Shown: positions 1 to 7,967, numbered from the stretch's first letter. The stretch is DNA of 64,000 nucleotides from an uncultured Bacilli bacterium (GCA_910589375.1 CAJUTK010000004.1:1-64000); one strand, 5' to 3'. The notes: generated from the letters alone by a model not told the origin. A program made the numbers and translations.

Positions 1-333
<333 letters not shown>

Positions 334-400
334 TATAGTTATTTATTAAATTTGAAAAGGGTCCACATTATCATGTTTTCAGGGAATTATTTCCCATATT

Positions 401-508
401 AAATTTGTAACGATAGCAAAGAGGATACACCTGTTCCCATCTCGAACACAGAAGTTAAGCTCTTTCACGCCGAAGATAGTGTAAGCGAAAATAGGAAGTT
501 GCAAATTT
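401..508 (+). rRNA. rrf: 5S ribosomal RNA
   Basis: The 5S core (CCCATCTCGAACACAGAAGTTAAGC) is at about 436-460. The ends were set by the terminal helix, in which AAATTTG (401-407) pairs with CAAATTT (502-508), giving 108 nt. It follows 23S after about 67 bases that contain a small GGGAA-TTAT-TTCCC hairpin (382-395), probably a processing stem. Confidence 0.93.
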
Positions 509-521
509 TTTTTTGTTATTT

Positions 522-549
522 AAGAAAGATTAATTCTTTCTTTTTTTTC
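522..549 (+). terminator. rRNA operon terminator
   Basis: AAGAAAGA pairs with TCTTTCTT (522-529 with 535-542) and is followed by an uninterrupted T run: an intrinsic terminator for the rRNA operon. Nothing else is visible from 550 to 650. Confidence 0.8.
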
Positions 550-653
550 TTTTACAATTATTTGTCAAACTGAAATATGACTTACAAAAAGATTACTTTT
601 CTTTATAATATAATATATCTATTTCATCATATAGCAATGAAATGTTAAATTTA

Positions 654-682
654 TTGCAATAATACTTTTTTGTTGTTATAAT
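654..682 (+). promoter_or_regulatory. sigma-A type promoter of tsaE
   Basis: TTGCAA (654-659), a 17-base spacer, then TATAAT (677-682) preceded by TGT (extended -10). The predicted start point lies at the Shine-Dalgarno AGGTGA (689-694), so the leader is about 12 nt. Confidence 0.75.
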
Positions 683-700
683 AGTAATAGGTGATTAGAA

Positions 701-1150
701 ATGGAGTATAAAATTACAACAAATAGTGAATTAGAAACAATCGAATTAGCGCAGAATTTTGAATCAGAAAAATTTCCAAATATGATTATCTGTTTAAATG
801 GAGAGTTGGGTAGTGGAAAAACAATGTTTGTGAAAGGTATTGCTAACGCATTAGGAATACAAGATACTATAACATCTCCTACCTTTAATATTATTAAAGA
901 ATATGATGGAGAATTGCCTCTTTATCATTTAGATGTATATCGTCTTGATGGAGATACAAATGGTGTTGGAATAGAGGAATATTTTTCAAAAGGCGGAGTG
1001 GTAGTTATTGAATGGGCTGACACTATTAAATCAATATTACCAGAAGAGCGCTTAGATATTAAATTTAAAGTGGTTGGCGAGAATAAGCGTGTTTTAGTTA
1101 TTATGCCACATGGACAAAAATATGAGGAACTATGTGAGGCAGTATTGTAA
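701..1150 (+). CDS. tsaE: tRNA threonylcarbamoyladenosine biosynthesis ATPase TsaE
   Basis: TsaE is the small P-loop ATPase that works with TsaB and TsaD in making the t6A modification of ANN-decoding tRNAs. The 149-residue length is typical. The Walker A motif GELGSGKT is at residues 34-41, and the family motifs SPTF (about 58-61) and HLDVYRL (about 76-82) are present, with the EWAD segment near residue 104. AGGTGA lies 6 bases before the ATG. Next to it the usual partner gene tsaB is broken (see 1144-1443), then comes rimI, as in the common tsaE-tsaB-rimI order. Identification is firm; activity depends on a TsaB from elsewhere. Confidence 0.95.
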   Translation: MEYKITTNSELETIELAQNFESEKFPNMIICLNGELGSGKTMFVKGIANALGIQDTITSPTFNIIKEYDGELPLYHLDVYRLDGDTNGVGIEEYFSKGGVVVIEWADTIKSILPEERLDIKFKVVGENKRVLVIMPHGQKYEELCEAVL

Positions 1151-1443
1151 GAAGTTTATTTATAGATACATCTTCCTTTTTTATGTGTGTATCTATTTTT
1201 GAAGTTGATAAACCTTTATATTTCTATAACGGGGAGATAGAGGTGGGTCAAGCTTCTAGAATAATGCCAGTGATAGAGGAAGCATTTCAAAATGTTTCTT
1301 TTTCAGTAAAGGTAAAATTTTTGTAGTAACTAGGACTGATTCTTTTATTGATATGAGAATGATATGGAGTAAATCCTCATAAATTAAAACCAAATTATTT
1401 AAAGCCAACAGATGCTGAAGAAAAAAGATTAGTAGGTGAATAG
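1144..1443 (+). pseudogene. tsaB: tsaB remnant (frameshifted, internally deleted)
   Basis: In the frame starting at 1144 the translation reads (V)RSLFIDTSS..., the TsaB N-terminus, and continues through a GEIEVGQASRIMPVIEEAF stretch to a stop near 1327. A +1 frame then gives GKIFVVTRTDSFIDMRM, a decayed form of the family's vvTGPGSFTGlRiG motif, and ends at a stop. The last 60 or so bases, in a third frame, encode PNYLKPTDAEE, which fits the conserved TsaB C-terminal tail. About 300 bases remain of a gene usually near 650. No intact ATG start is visible. The remnant sits exactly between tsaE and rimI, where tsaB normally lies. Confidence 0.82.
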
Positions 1444-1444
1444 T

Positions 1445-1867
1445 ATGATAAGAAAGGCAATTTATTCTGATTTTCCTGTTTTATCTAAATATTATAAGGA
1501 ATTTGATGATAATGGTATTGATTTATTTAATAGAGGACCTTTTTCTGTATTAATGGTTTATGAGTCTGATGGTAATGTTGTAGGATTTATTAGTTATAGT
1601 ATTATTTATGATAGAGCTGAAGTAGATTATATATATGTGGATGAAAATTCTCGAAATCATAAAATTGCATCTCAGTTATTAGATTTTTGTGTGAAAGATG
1701 CTATCACTAAGGGATGTTTAAATGTCACGTTAGAAGTAAATGAACATAATGCTATGGGAATAGGACTTTATAAAAAGTTTGGCTTTTTAGAGGGCACTAA
1801 AAGAAAAAATTATTATCATGGCAATGATGCTTTACTGATGATTAAAGAATTGAAGGATGAGAAATAA
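1445..1867 (+). CDS. rimI: Ribosomal-protein-alanine N-acetyltransferase RimI-like GNAT
   Basis: A 140-residue GNAT-fold acetyltransferase. The acetyl-CoA motif region is VDYIYVDENSRNHKIASQLL (about residues 60-80), followed by the LEVNEHNAMGIGLYKKFGF stretch (about 98-116) characteristic of RimI. RimI acetylates the N-terminal alanine of ribosomal protein S18 in E. coli, and the gene is often next to tsaB/tsaD. The ATG at 1445 is preferred over an in-frame GTG at 1436, which overlaps the Shine-Dalgarno (AGGTG). The start overlaps the end of the tsaB remnant. The exact substrate is inferred from context. Confidence 0.85.
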   Translation: MIRKAIYSDFPVLSKYYKEFDDNGIDLFNRGPFSVLMVYESDGNVVGFISYSIIYDRAEVDYIYVDENSRNHKIASQLLDFCVKDAITKGCLNVTLEVNEHNAMGIGLYKKFGFLEGTKRKNYYHGNDALLMIKELKDEK

Positions 1868-1960
1868 TATATAAATCTATTTAGTAAAATGAATAGGTAT
1901 AGTTGTTCTTTCAGAAATAGATTTATATATTATTCCATTAAATGGAAAGGAGAAAAATAT

Positions 1961-2698
1961 ATGAAATGTATTCTTTTATGTGCGGGTTATTCCATGGATG
2001 AAAATCTAAAATTAAGAGAAACTGCAAGTTCATTAATAGAAATTCATGAGCAACCATTAATTAATTATACAATTCATTCTTTAGAAGAAATAGAAGAAAT
2101 TGATGATATTTTTGTTATTACTAATGGAGTTTATTATTCTAAATTTATAGAGTGGCAAAATAAATATCATTTTCAGAAAAATATTAAAGTAATTAATGAT
2201 AATACAACTTCTAGTGATGCTAAATTAGGAGCTATTGGGGATATACGCTATGCTATTAATTCTGAGAATATAGATGAGGATATTATGGTATTAGCGGGAG
2301 ATATTTATTTTGACTTTTCATTAAAACATTTTGTTAAAAAATATCATGATAATGGGGCTTCTACAATTGCAGGTATTGCTTCTTTAAATCAAAGTGATTT
2401 AAGTAAGTATGGGGTTATTGAGAATGAAAATGGAATAGTAGTAGGAATGCAAGAGAAACCTCAAAATCCTAAGGGCAACATTATTTCTTTGGCGGCCTAT
2501 ATTTATCCTAGAGATGTTCTTAGAGATTTTGAATATTATTTGAGTGAAGGAAATAAAACTACTTATCCAGGTTATTTTGTTGAATATCTATATAATATAA
2601 AACCAGTATATGTTTATGAAATAGTTGGAAATTATTATGATGTAAAAAGTTTACAGTCTATTCAGTTATTAGCACAAAGACTTGACAACAAAGTTTGA
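1961..2698 (+). CDS. Sugar-phosphate nucleotidyltransferase-like protein with degenerate N-terminal motif
   Basis: A 245-residue protein of the NTP-transferase (RmlA/GlmU-like) fold. Conserved blocks are VLAGDIYFDFS (metal Asp, about residue 110), YGVIENENGIVVGMQEKP (about 150-167), a SLAAYIYPRDVL segment and NYYDVKS near the C-terminus. The signature loop is unusual: the normal AAGxGTRLxPLT..PKPLL is replaced by CAGYSMDENLKLRETASSLIEI, with the GxGTR glycines and the PK lysine lost. It may bind a different nucleotide or be inactive. The ATG at 1961 follows GGAGAA; an in-frame ATG at 1889 has no ribosome site. The pathway is not evident from neighbours. Confidence 0.75.
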   Translation: MKCILLCAGYSMDENLKLRETASSLIEIHEQPLINYTIHSLEEIEEIDDIFVITNGVYYSKFIEWQNKYHFQKNIKVINDNTTSSDAKLGAIGDIRYAINSENIDEDIMVLAGDIYFDFSLKHFVKKYHDNGASTIAGIASLNQSDLSKYGVIENENGIVVGMQEKPQNPKGNIISLAAYIYPRDVLRDFEYYLSEGNKTTYPGYFVEYLYNIKPVYVYEIVGNYYDVKSLQSIQLLAQRLDNKV

Positions 2699-2747
2699 CA
2701 ATAAAGGGCAAGTATGCTATTATAAATCTTAGAAAAGAGGGTGTTTT

Positions 2748-4010
2748 ATGGCAGATAATAATGCAAATCAAAACGGTAATAATACTCAAAATCCACAACA
2801 AACTGGTGAATTTACAGAAGGTGTTGTTGGATTATTCCACACTATTAGTGGTACGAAAACAAAAGTAGTTTATACAAATTTATTTACGGGAAAAATTCAT
2901 GTAAAATCAGGCGGCTTCTTCTTTAATTTTCCATGGAGAAAAAAGCCAGTAAAGATTTCTTTAGATCAACATAAAATAGATACTATTTGTAGAAGAGCAA
3001 CCACTTTAGGTACAGGTGGAAATAATATTGGGCCTATGGTTGATTATGATACTGACTATTTTATTAAAATAGTTGATCCAGAAAAGTTTATGGATGTTGC
3101 TTATTCTAGATCTGCAGATGATATCAAGAGAAATATAGGGGATATCTTAGACCAAAAAGTTCAAGATTATATTAGAAATCAACCATACGATTCTCTTGTA
3201 AGACAAAGTTCAGTAGATTTCTTATCAGAAATAGGCGCTAGAATAAATGGAGCTTTTCCTCCAGGATCTTTAAATCAAGAATTATTAGAGAATTATGGCT
3301 TAGAGGTTAGTAGGATTACTTTCAAAGTAAAGCCACCTCAAGAATTAATTGATGAAGTAGCAAAAACTAAACAAGCAGAGCAGGCAGCTAGAACAGCAGA
3401 GCAAGAACGTATCAGGAAAGAAATAGAAGCACGTGGTCAAGCGGAAGCAACAAGAATTACAGCTGAGGCTGAAGCAGAAAAAGAGAGATTAAAGGGTGCT
3501 GCACTAGCATCTAATATCGCTGGTTGGATAGCAGCAGGTATGACAAATGAACAAATTGCAACTAAGCTTGCTAATCAAGAATTAGTGAATGGAACTAATC
3601 CTCATACCATTATTATGGCAGCAGCCGCAGCTCAACAACAATCTCAACAAGCACCAGGAGTTATGGGAAATGCATATGATATGACCCTTATGTTAAATTT
3701 ATTTAATCAGATTATGCAGCAAAATCAATCTCAACAGCAGCAACCCCAACAACAGCCTCAATCTGAGCAAAATGTGCAGGCAGGTCAACAAACAGGACAG
3801 CAACAACCCCAACAACAGCCTCAACAAGTATCTCAAGTTGATTGGAGTAGCTTACCAGATGATGAGTATTTAACAGCAGAGGATAGTGCTAGATTAGCTG
3901 CTGAAAGAGGGGAAAATCTTTTACCAGGTGGTAGATATCATATTTCTTATTTAACAGATGAGCAGAAGACAAGATATTCAGTTGCATCGCAAAGGGGAAA
4001 TACAAGATAG
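2748..4010 (+). CDS. SPFH/Band 7 domain protein with glutamine-rich linker
   Basis: A 420-residue protein. Residues about 25-215 form an SPFH (prohibitin-like) domain (VVYTNLFTGKIHVKSGG..., then a DPEKFMDVAYSRS segment). A charged coiled coil rich in AEQ/RIRKEIEARG follows at about 205-250. A tract very rich in Gln and Pro covers about 312-366, and a C-terminal WSSLPDDEYLTAEDSARLA segment closes it. No transmembrane helix or signal peptide is visible, so it is probably cytoplasmic and oligomeric. SPFH proteins scaffold membranes or oligomers; this short-tailed soluble form resembles those annotated as virion-core-like SPFH proteins. It is monocistronic, with a terminator directly after the stop. 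Function unknown. Confidence 0.8.
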   Translation: MADNNANQNGNNTQNPQQTGEFTEGVVGLFHTISGTKTKVVYTNLFTGKIHVKSGGFFFNFPWRKKPVKISLDQHKIDTICRRATTLGTGGNNIGPMVDYDTDYFIKIVDPEKFMDVAYSRSADDIKRNIGDILDQKVQDYIRNQPYDSLVRQSSVDFLSEIGARINGAFPPGSLNQELLENYGLEVSRITFKVKPPQELIDEVAKTKQAEQAARTAEQERIRKEIEARGQAEATRITAEAEAEKERLKGAALASNIAGWIAAGMTNEQIATKLANQELVNGTNPHTIIMAAAAAQQQSQQAPGVMGNAYDMTLMLNLFNQIMQQNQSQQQQPQQQPQSEQNVQAGQQTGQQQPQQQPQQVSQVDWSSLPDDEYLTAEDSARLAAERGENLLPGGRYHISYLTDEQKTRYSVASQRGNTR

Positions 4011-4032
4011 GAACTTTTAGTTCCTTTTTTTT
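4009..4032 (+). terminator. Terminator after the SPFH gene
   Basis: GGAAC (4010-4014), loop TTTTA, GTTCC, followed by eight T. It begins in the stop codon of the upstream gene. Confidence 0.8.
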
Positions 4033-4087
4033 GTCTTCTCACGGATTTCTTTTGTTTGAATATACTATTCTGTGAAAGGGGATAAGT

Positions 4088-4543
4088 ATGAAAAAAATAA
4101 TAATTCCAATTATTTGTATCGTTCTATTAGCGTCTATATTCTTTTTTGAAGCTTTTACTAGAAAGAATAAAGATACTAAATTAGAAAAAGTAAAAGTTGC
4201 TGAAGTTACTCATAGTATCTTTTATACACCACTTTATATTGCAGATGCTCTAGGATATTTTGAGGATGAAGGAATAGACGTTGAAATTGTATTAACTAGT
4301 GGCGCTAACAATGTGGCAGCGGCTGTTATGAGTAAAGATGTACAAATTGGGTTCTGTGGAAGTGAACAGACATTATATATTTATAACGAAGGGGCAAAAG
4401 ATTATTTAGTAAATTTTGCTGGATTGACGAAACGTGATGGAAGTTTCTTAGTTTCTAGAAAACCAATTGATAATTTTGATTTAACAAAGTTAGATGGCAC
4501 TATTTTAGGTGGAAGACAGGGTCATCGGATGGTAAACTTATGA
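4088..4543 (+). pseudogene. ABC transporter substrate-binding protein, 5' part (split by the integrated element)
   Basis: The N-terminal half of an NMT1/SsuA-like periplasmic-binding-fold protein. It has a membrane anchor at residues 4-24 with no clear lipobox, then VAEVTHSIFYTPLYIADALGYF, and ends at GGRQG before running into element sequence (HRMVNL, stop). It is preceded by AAGGGGATAAGT and an ATG. Joining 4088-4521 to 13948-14500 gives an unbroken 329-codon frame reading GGRQGGMPAMTL, which matches the family's GGrkGGMP motif. The intact gene therefore encoded about 328 residues, followed by its ATPase and permease. The importer class suggests small organic substrates such as a thiamine precursor or a sulfonate; the actual ligand is unknown. 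Confidence 0.9.
4498..4543. other. attL: left junction of the integrated element
   Basis: The chromosome reads GGTGGAAGACAG up to the GG core (4520-4521); element DNA follows (TCATCGGATGGTAAACTTATGAT). The element arm is an imperfect inverted copy of the right end (18 of 23 positions). This is the arrangement expected for large serine recombinases, which exchange at a central dinucleotide. Confidence 0.8.
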
Positions 4544-4614
4544 TAAAAATTTTATTAAAAAAAATATCATAAGTTCTACTGCCGAAAAGCCCATCGGGTT
4601 TAAAACTTATAATA

Positions 4615-6177
4615 CTATGCTAGTTTAAATTTATAATGTATTTCTACTGTCTTATCTTCACTAATAAGTATCTTATCAATTAAATTTACTAATAAATTTC
4701 TATTTGGTTTTTCAAAAGATAAATATTCGTTTATCTTTTTTAGTGTTTCTTCTTTTTCCTTATTAGTATCTTCTTTATCAATATTATTAAGTTCTAATTC
4801 CAATTCTGATTTCTTGCTTTTCCATTGTTCTATTTCTTCTTTATATTTGATAGTTAAACGATTAAACATTTCTATATCAATGTCACCCTTTAACTTATCT
4901 TCATATACTTTATCAATGTAGGATAGATTACTACTAACTTTTCTATCTATTATGTTGATTTCCTTTTGCAATTTAACCTTAATGCCATTTTTCTTTTTTG
5001 CTTCATCTACTTTATCTTTAAATGTGCTACTATCTACATATTCAGTACACATTTTTTTAATTTCTTCTAATATAACATTTTCCAACTTATCATAATTACA
5101 ACTATGTGGAGTACATAAGCCATATTTACTATGTGAAATATAATAAGTACAACAACAATATTTTCTTTTGCCATCGCTACTTTTATTTATTCCTATTGCG
5201 TGTCCACATTCTTTGCATACCATAAAACCAGAAAGTAATTGAATATTATTCCCAGTTGGTTTATTCTTATTCTTTTTTAATAAGTCTTGCACTGTATCAA
5301 ATACCTTTTTATCAATAATTGCCTCGTGTGTATTTTCAGTTATAATCCATTCTTCTTTAGGTGTTCTAATTTCTTTTTTTGATTTATAGTTTAATTTTCT
5401 TCTTCTTCCTTGTGTAAGATTTCCTATATATGTTTCATTTGTAAGCATTTCTTCAATAGTTCTAGGACACCATAATTCATATGCTGTGGATTTCATTCCT
5501 CTATTTAGATTAGCATAAACACTAGGTGTTGGAATATGCTCATCGGAGAATATATTTGCTATTTGTCTTGGGCTTTTACCCTCTATTACTAGGTTAAACA
5601 TTCTTTCAATAATAGGTCTAATTTCTTCATCTACAATTATTTTATGTTTATCGTTAGGATCTTTTTTATAACCATATACTGCTTTCCACCCTAGGAATTG
5701 TCCTTTTTCTTTTTTCGCTTTTACTATTTTTCTAATCTTTTTAGATGTATCCTTTAAATAGTAATCATTAAACATTAACTTAAATTGTAAAAATTCTAAG
5801 CCTGGTGTTTCATATAATGTATCTATGTCATCATTTAAAGCAATATATCTTATACCTCGTTCGGGGAATATTCTTTCGATATATTCCCCCATTGAGATAT
5901 AATCTCTACCCATACGAGATAAATCTTTCGTAATAATTGTATTTATTTTACCACTATCAATATCTGTTAATAGTTTTTGCCAAGCAGGTCTGTCAAAATT
6001 AGAACCAGTAAAGCCATCATCAACATATTCATCTACAAAAAGAAGTTTTTCTTCTGTTTGCTCTAAGAACATTTGCAATAAATCTCTTTGATTTTTAATA
6101 CTTTCACTTTCCATATTGTCGCCATCGTCTCTCGATAACCTAATATACAAAGCGGTTTTATATGTCTTACCTTTCAA
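4615..6177 (-). CDS. Large serine recombinase (TndX/TnpX-type integrase)
   Basis: About 520 residues. The N-terminal resolvase domain has the catalytic Ser in YIRLSRDDGD and the arginines of DLSRMGRD. A Recombinase domain follows, then a zinc ribbon (VCKECGHAIG...KYCCCTYY...CTPHSC), a coiled-coil segment (about 395-480) and a basic C-terminus. It excises and integrates the element at the GG cores. The start is taken at TTG 6177 (KGKTYKTALY), which has AAAGGAG 8 bases upstream; an in-frame ATG at 6204 lies before that ribosome site. The gene sits directly inside attL, the usual place for the integrase of such elements. The left-end region 4544-4614 holds a hairpin (ATAAGTT...AACTTAT) and no gene. 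Confidence 0.95.
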   Translation of the reverse strand: MKGKTYKTALYIRLSRDDGDNMESESIKNQRDLLQMFLEQTEEKLLFVDEYVDDGFTGSNFDRPAWQKLLTDIDSGKINTIITKDLSRMGRDYISMGEYIERIFPERGIRYIALNDDIDTLYETPGLEFLQFKLMFNDYYLKDTSKKIRKIVKAKKEKGQFLGWKAVYGYKKDPNDKHKIIVDEEIRPIIERMFNLVIEGKSPRQIANIFSDEHIPTPSVYANLNRGMKSTAYELWCPRTIEEMLTNETYIGNLTQGRRRKLNYKSKKEIRTPKEEWIITENTHEAIIDKKVFDTVQDLLKKNKNKPTGNNIQLLSGFMVCKECGHAIGINKSSDGKRKYCCCTYYISHSKYGLCTPHSCNYDKLENVILEEIKKMCTEYVDSSTFKDKVDEAKKKNGIKVKLQKEINIIDRKVSSNLSYIDKVYEDKLKGDIDIEMFNRLTIKYKEEIEQWKSKKSELELELNNIDKEDTNKEKEETLKKINEYLSFEKPNRNLLVNLIDKILISEDKTVEIHYKFKLA

Positions 6178-6225
6178 ATTTCCACTCCTTTCTTGGTAAA
6201 ACACATTAACAATTATATTATAGTA

Positions 6226-6330
6226 TTATTTCTGAAAAGAACCAATCTCCAAACAATAATCAATAAGAAACTGCTCTATAATATCTTGTAGTGTTTTCCC
6301 ATTATCATCGAAAACATTAACTATTTTCAT
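6226..6330 (-). CDS. 34-residue small protein upstream of the recombinase
   Basis: A short frame starting ATG at 6330 with AGGTGG at good spacing. It encodes MKIVNVFDDNGKTLQDIIEQ... and ends IGSFQK. It lies just upstream of, and is probably co-transcribed with, the large serine recombinase. Its ribosome site is as good as those of its neighbours, and the sequence looks like a folded short protein (VNVFDDNGKTL then a helix) rather than random translation. The position would suit a recombination directionality factor or a recombinase regulator; that is inference. I know no named family for it with certainty. Confidence 0.6.
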   Translation of the reverse strand: MKIVNVFDDNGKTLQDIIEQFLIDYCLEIGSFQK

Positions 6331-6345
6331 TTATTACCACCTAAT

Positions 6346-6387
6346 TAAGTCTATGAGTTAATTAAATCTATAATACTTATAGACTTA
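6346..6387. repeat. Inverted repeat between the recombinase and pseudo-resolvase operons
   Basis: TAAGTCTAT (6346-6354) and ATAGACTTA (6379-6387) form a perfect 9-bp inverted repeat with a 24-base AT-rich loop. It overlaps the end of the upstream (minus-strand) gene and the probable promoter of the small-protein/recombinase operon, so it could be an operator or a weak terminator. Confidence 0.5.
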
Positions 6388-6861
6388 AAATGGTAACTCT
6401 TTTGTATCAATTACTTTACCACTATCATCATATTGCACCCTTGGTTCTTGTAATTCTTTTTTTCTTAGTACATTTTCAAAATAAGTACCATCAAGTAGCA
6501 TATCTTCCCCCAAAACCCCTTGATTTATCGTTACTATTGTTGTATCTTCATCATCAAGTATTGCATTGATTGCTACTAATTGATATGGATATTCTGTTAA
6601 ATCATTTGTATCACAAGCTATTAAATAGTCAAATTCTCTATCTCCTATATTTCTTAAAAAATTTCTCATAGTATTTGAAAAATATGGAAAAAGGCACCCA
6701 TCACTATCAAAATATTTTTTTACAATATCACAATTGTGTTCTTTGCAATATTTAACTAAAACTTCTTCTTTTTTCTTCATTTCATCTAAATCACCATCTT
6801 CATATCTAATATATAAAGCAACTTTTCCAAAACTTTGATTTTCATTCTTTTTAGTTTTCAT
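6385..6861 (-). CDS. Catalytically degenerate resolvase-domain protein (third of a tandem trio)
   Basis: 158 residues. Residues about 10-140 follow the serine-recombinase catalytic fold: VALYIRYEDGD aligns with ALYIRLSRDDG of the neighbouring integrase, then EEVLVKYCKEHNCDIVKKYFDSDG and a DYLIACD strand. The catalytic Ser is replaced (RYE for RLS), and the LSRMGRD arginines are absent (NDLTEYP). It ends with an INQG motif shared by the trio (IKQG in the other two) and a short tail; no zinc ribbon or DNA-binding domain is present. Its ATG overlaps the preceding stop in ATGAAAACTAA, and GGAGGGA lies upstream. Probably a regulator or partner of a recombinase; function unknown. Confidence 0.78.
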   Translation of the reverse strand: MKTKKNENQSFGKVALYIRYEDGDLDEMKKKEEVLVKYCKEHNCDIVKKYFDSDGCLFPYFSNTMRNFLRNIGDREFDYLIACDTNDLTEYPYQLVAINAILDDEDTTIVTINQGVLGEDMLLDGTYFENVLRKKELQEPRVQYDDSGKVIDTKELPF

Positions 6862-7300
6862 TTTCCAATCCCTCCATATCTTTAAAAGATTTTCTATAAA
6901 TTTTACCTTGCTTTATTGTTTCTATCTCAATATGTTCTCTGCTAGTCATATCAAAAATCGCATTAAATTCGTTAACATTACTGCATAATTCAAATATGTC
7001 ATAGATTATGATTTTATCTAACCTAGAGTAATAACTTCCAGGACAATGTGTAGTTGGATATTTATAGATTATCTCTATAAGGCGTTTCAATTTATAAGGT
7101 AAATAATCACTTTTACTACTTCTTACGATTTCTTTAATTTCATATTGTTTTTCTTCACAATATTTTTTTAATTCTTCCTCTTTATCACAATCTATACTTA
7201 AAAACTCACTATTATCATTTCCGTCATAATAGTTTTCCATATCATTATATAGAGCATAAATTACAACTCTATCTCCATTTGTTTTTTTATTAGTTTTCAT
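6851..7300 (-). CDS. Catalytically degenerate resolvase-domain protein (second of the trio)
   Basis: 149 residues and the most diverged copy. RVVIYALYNDMENYYDGND takes the place of YIRxS, so both Arg and Ser are lost. EELKKYCEEKQYEIKEIVRSSKSDY and KIIIYDIFELCSNVNEF correspond to the strands and helices of a resolvase domain, and IETIKQG matches the other copies. The ATG lies within ATGAAAACTAA, which contains the stop of the upstream gene, so translation is probably coupled. The C-terminus MEGLENEN matches the ENEN end of the upstream copy, which points to tandem duplication. No catalytic role is possible as seen. Confidence 0.75.
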   Translation of the reverse strand: MKTNKKTNGDRVVIYALYNDMENYYDGNDNSEFLSIDCDKEEELKKYCEEKQYEIKEIVRSSKSDYLPYKLKRLIEIIYKYPTTHCPGSYYSRLDKIIIYDIFELCSNVNEFNAIFDMTSREHIEIETIKQGKIYRKSFKDMEGLENEN

Positions 7301-7805
7301 TTTCTTCCTCCTTAGGGCTTTTCTTTTTTGATTTTTTTAAATTAACAAATTCAACTGAAAAATCAAAATGTTCTAAATAATTACCTTGTTTTATTGATTC
7401 AATTCCGATATCGTTATCTGATATAATTGTTAATGAAGATGCTATGTTTTCAATAATAGTATCCATTTCAAATATATCAATTAGTATTACTCTACAAAAT
7501 TCATCATTAAAACTATCTTTTACCATATTTCTTACACCGTCGTTAATCAAATATGAACCTTCCCAATCTACTAATGGTCTATCAGCATATACTTTAACAA
7601 CGTTATAATCATTATCAATACAGTATTTTCTCAACATTTTTTCTTGTTGCATTATATTCTCTGCGATTTCTTTTTCTCTATCATCATTATTTTTAGTTTC
7701 ATCAATATAATCACACCTGATATAAATAGCAACTTTTAATTGAATTTCCTTTCTTTTCTTAACAAATGCTTCATACTCTGGGAACAAACTTTTTGCTTCC
7801 AACAT
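7290..7805 (-). CDS. Catalytically degenerate resolvase-domain protein (first of the trio)
   Basis: 171 residues. A 22-residue N-terminal extension precedes LKVAIYIRCDYIDET, where the catalytic Ser is replaced (RCD for RxS). EKMLRKYCIDNDYNVVKVYADRP and RVILIDIFEMDTI follow the resolvase fold, again without the catalytic arginines, and GIESIKQG is the shared motif. A basic tail KKSKKKSPKEEENEN ends it. It starts the three-gene operon: GGAGG is 8 bases before the ATG at 7805, and the gene diverges from 7968-8858 across a 162-base region with promoter elements. It may dimerise with active recombinases on the element; this is inference. Confidence 0.75.
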   Translation of the reverse strand: MLEAKSLFPEYEAFVKKRKEIQLKVAIYIRCDYIDETKNNDDREKEIAENIMQQEKMLRKYCIDNDYNVVKVYADRPLVDWEGSYLINDGVRNMVKDSFNDEFCRVILIDIFEMDTIIENIASSLTIISDNDIGIESIKQGNYLEHFDFSVEFVNLKKSKKKSPKEEENEN

Positions 7806-7869
7806 TTTAAATTCCTCCTTTTATGTATCAAGTAGAATTGTTGTCGACATTTAATATTACAATTTTTCC

Positions 7870-7898
7870 TTGACTGATTGCATTGTAGCAAATATTAT
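7870..7898 (+). promoter_or_regulatory. Promoter in the divergent region before the DUF6076-like gene
   Basis: TTGACT (7870-7875), a 17-base spacer and TATTAT (7893-7898). The ATG at 7968 leaves a leader of about 65 bases. On the other strand TACAAT (7882-7887 reversed) could serve the pseudo-resolvase operon, so the two promoters would overlap. A GTCGAC palindrome lies near 7843-7848. Confidence 0.55.
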
Positions 7899-7967
7899 GT
7901 TAGAATACATTAAATAAAAACGAAATAAATTTAAAATAACATTTCGATATTTTGCAAGGAGGGTAAA

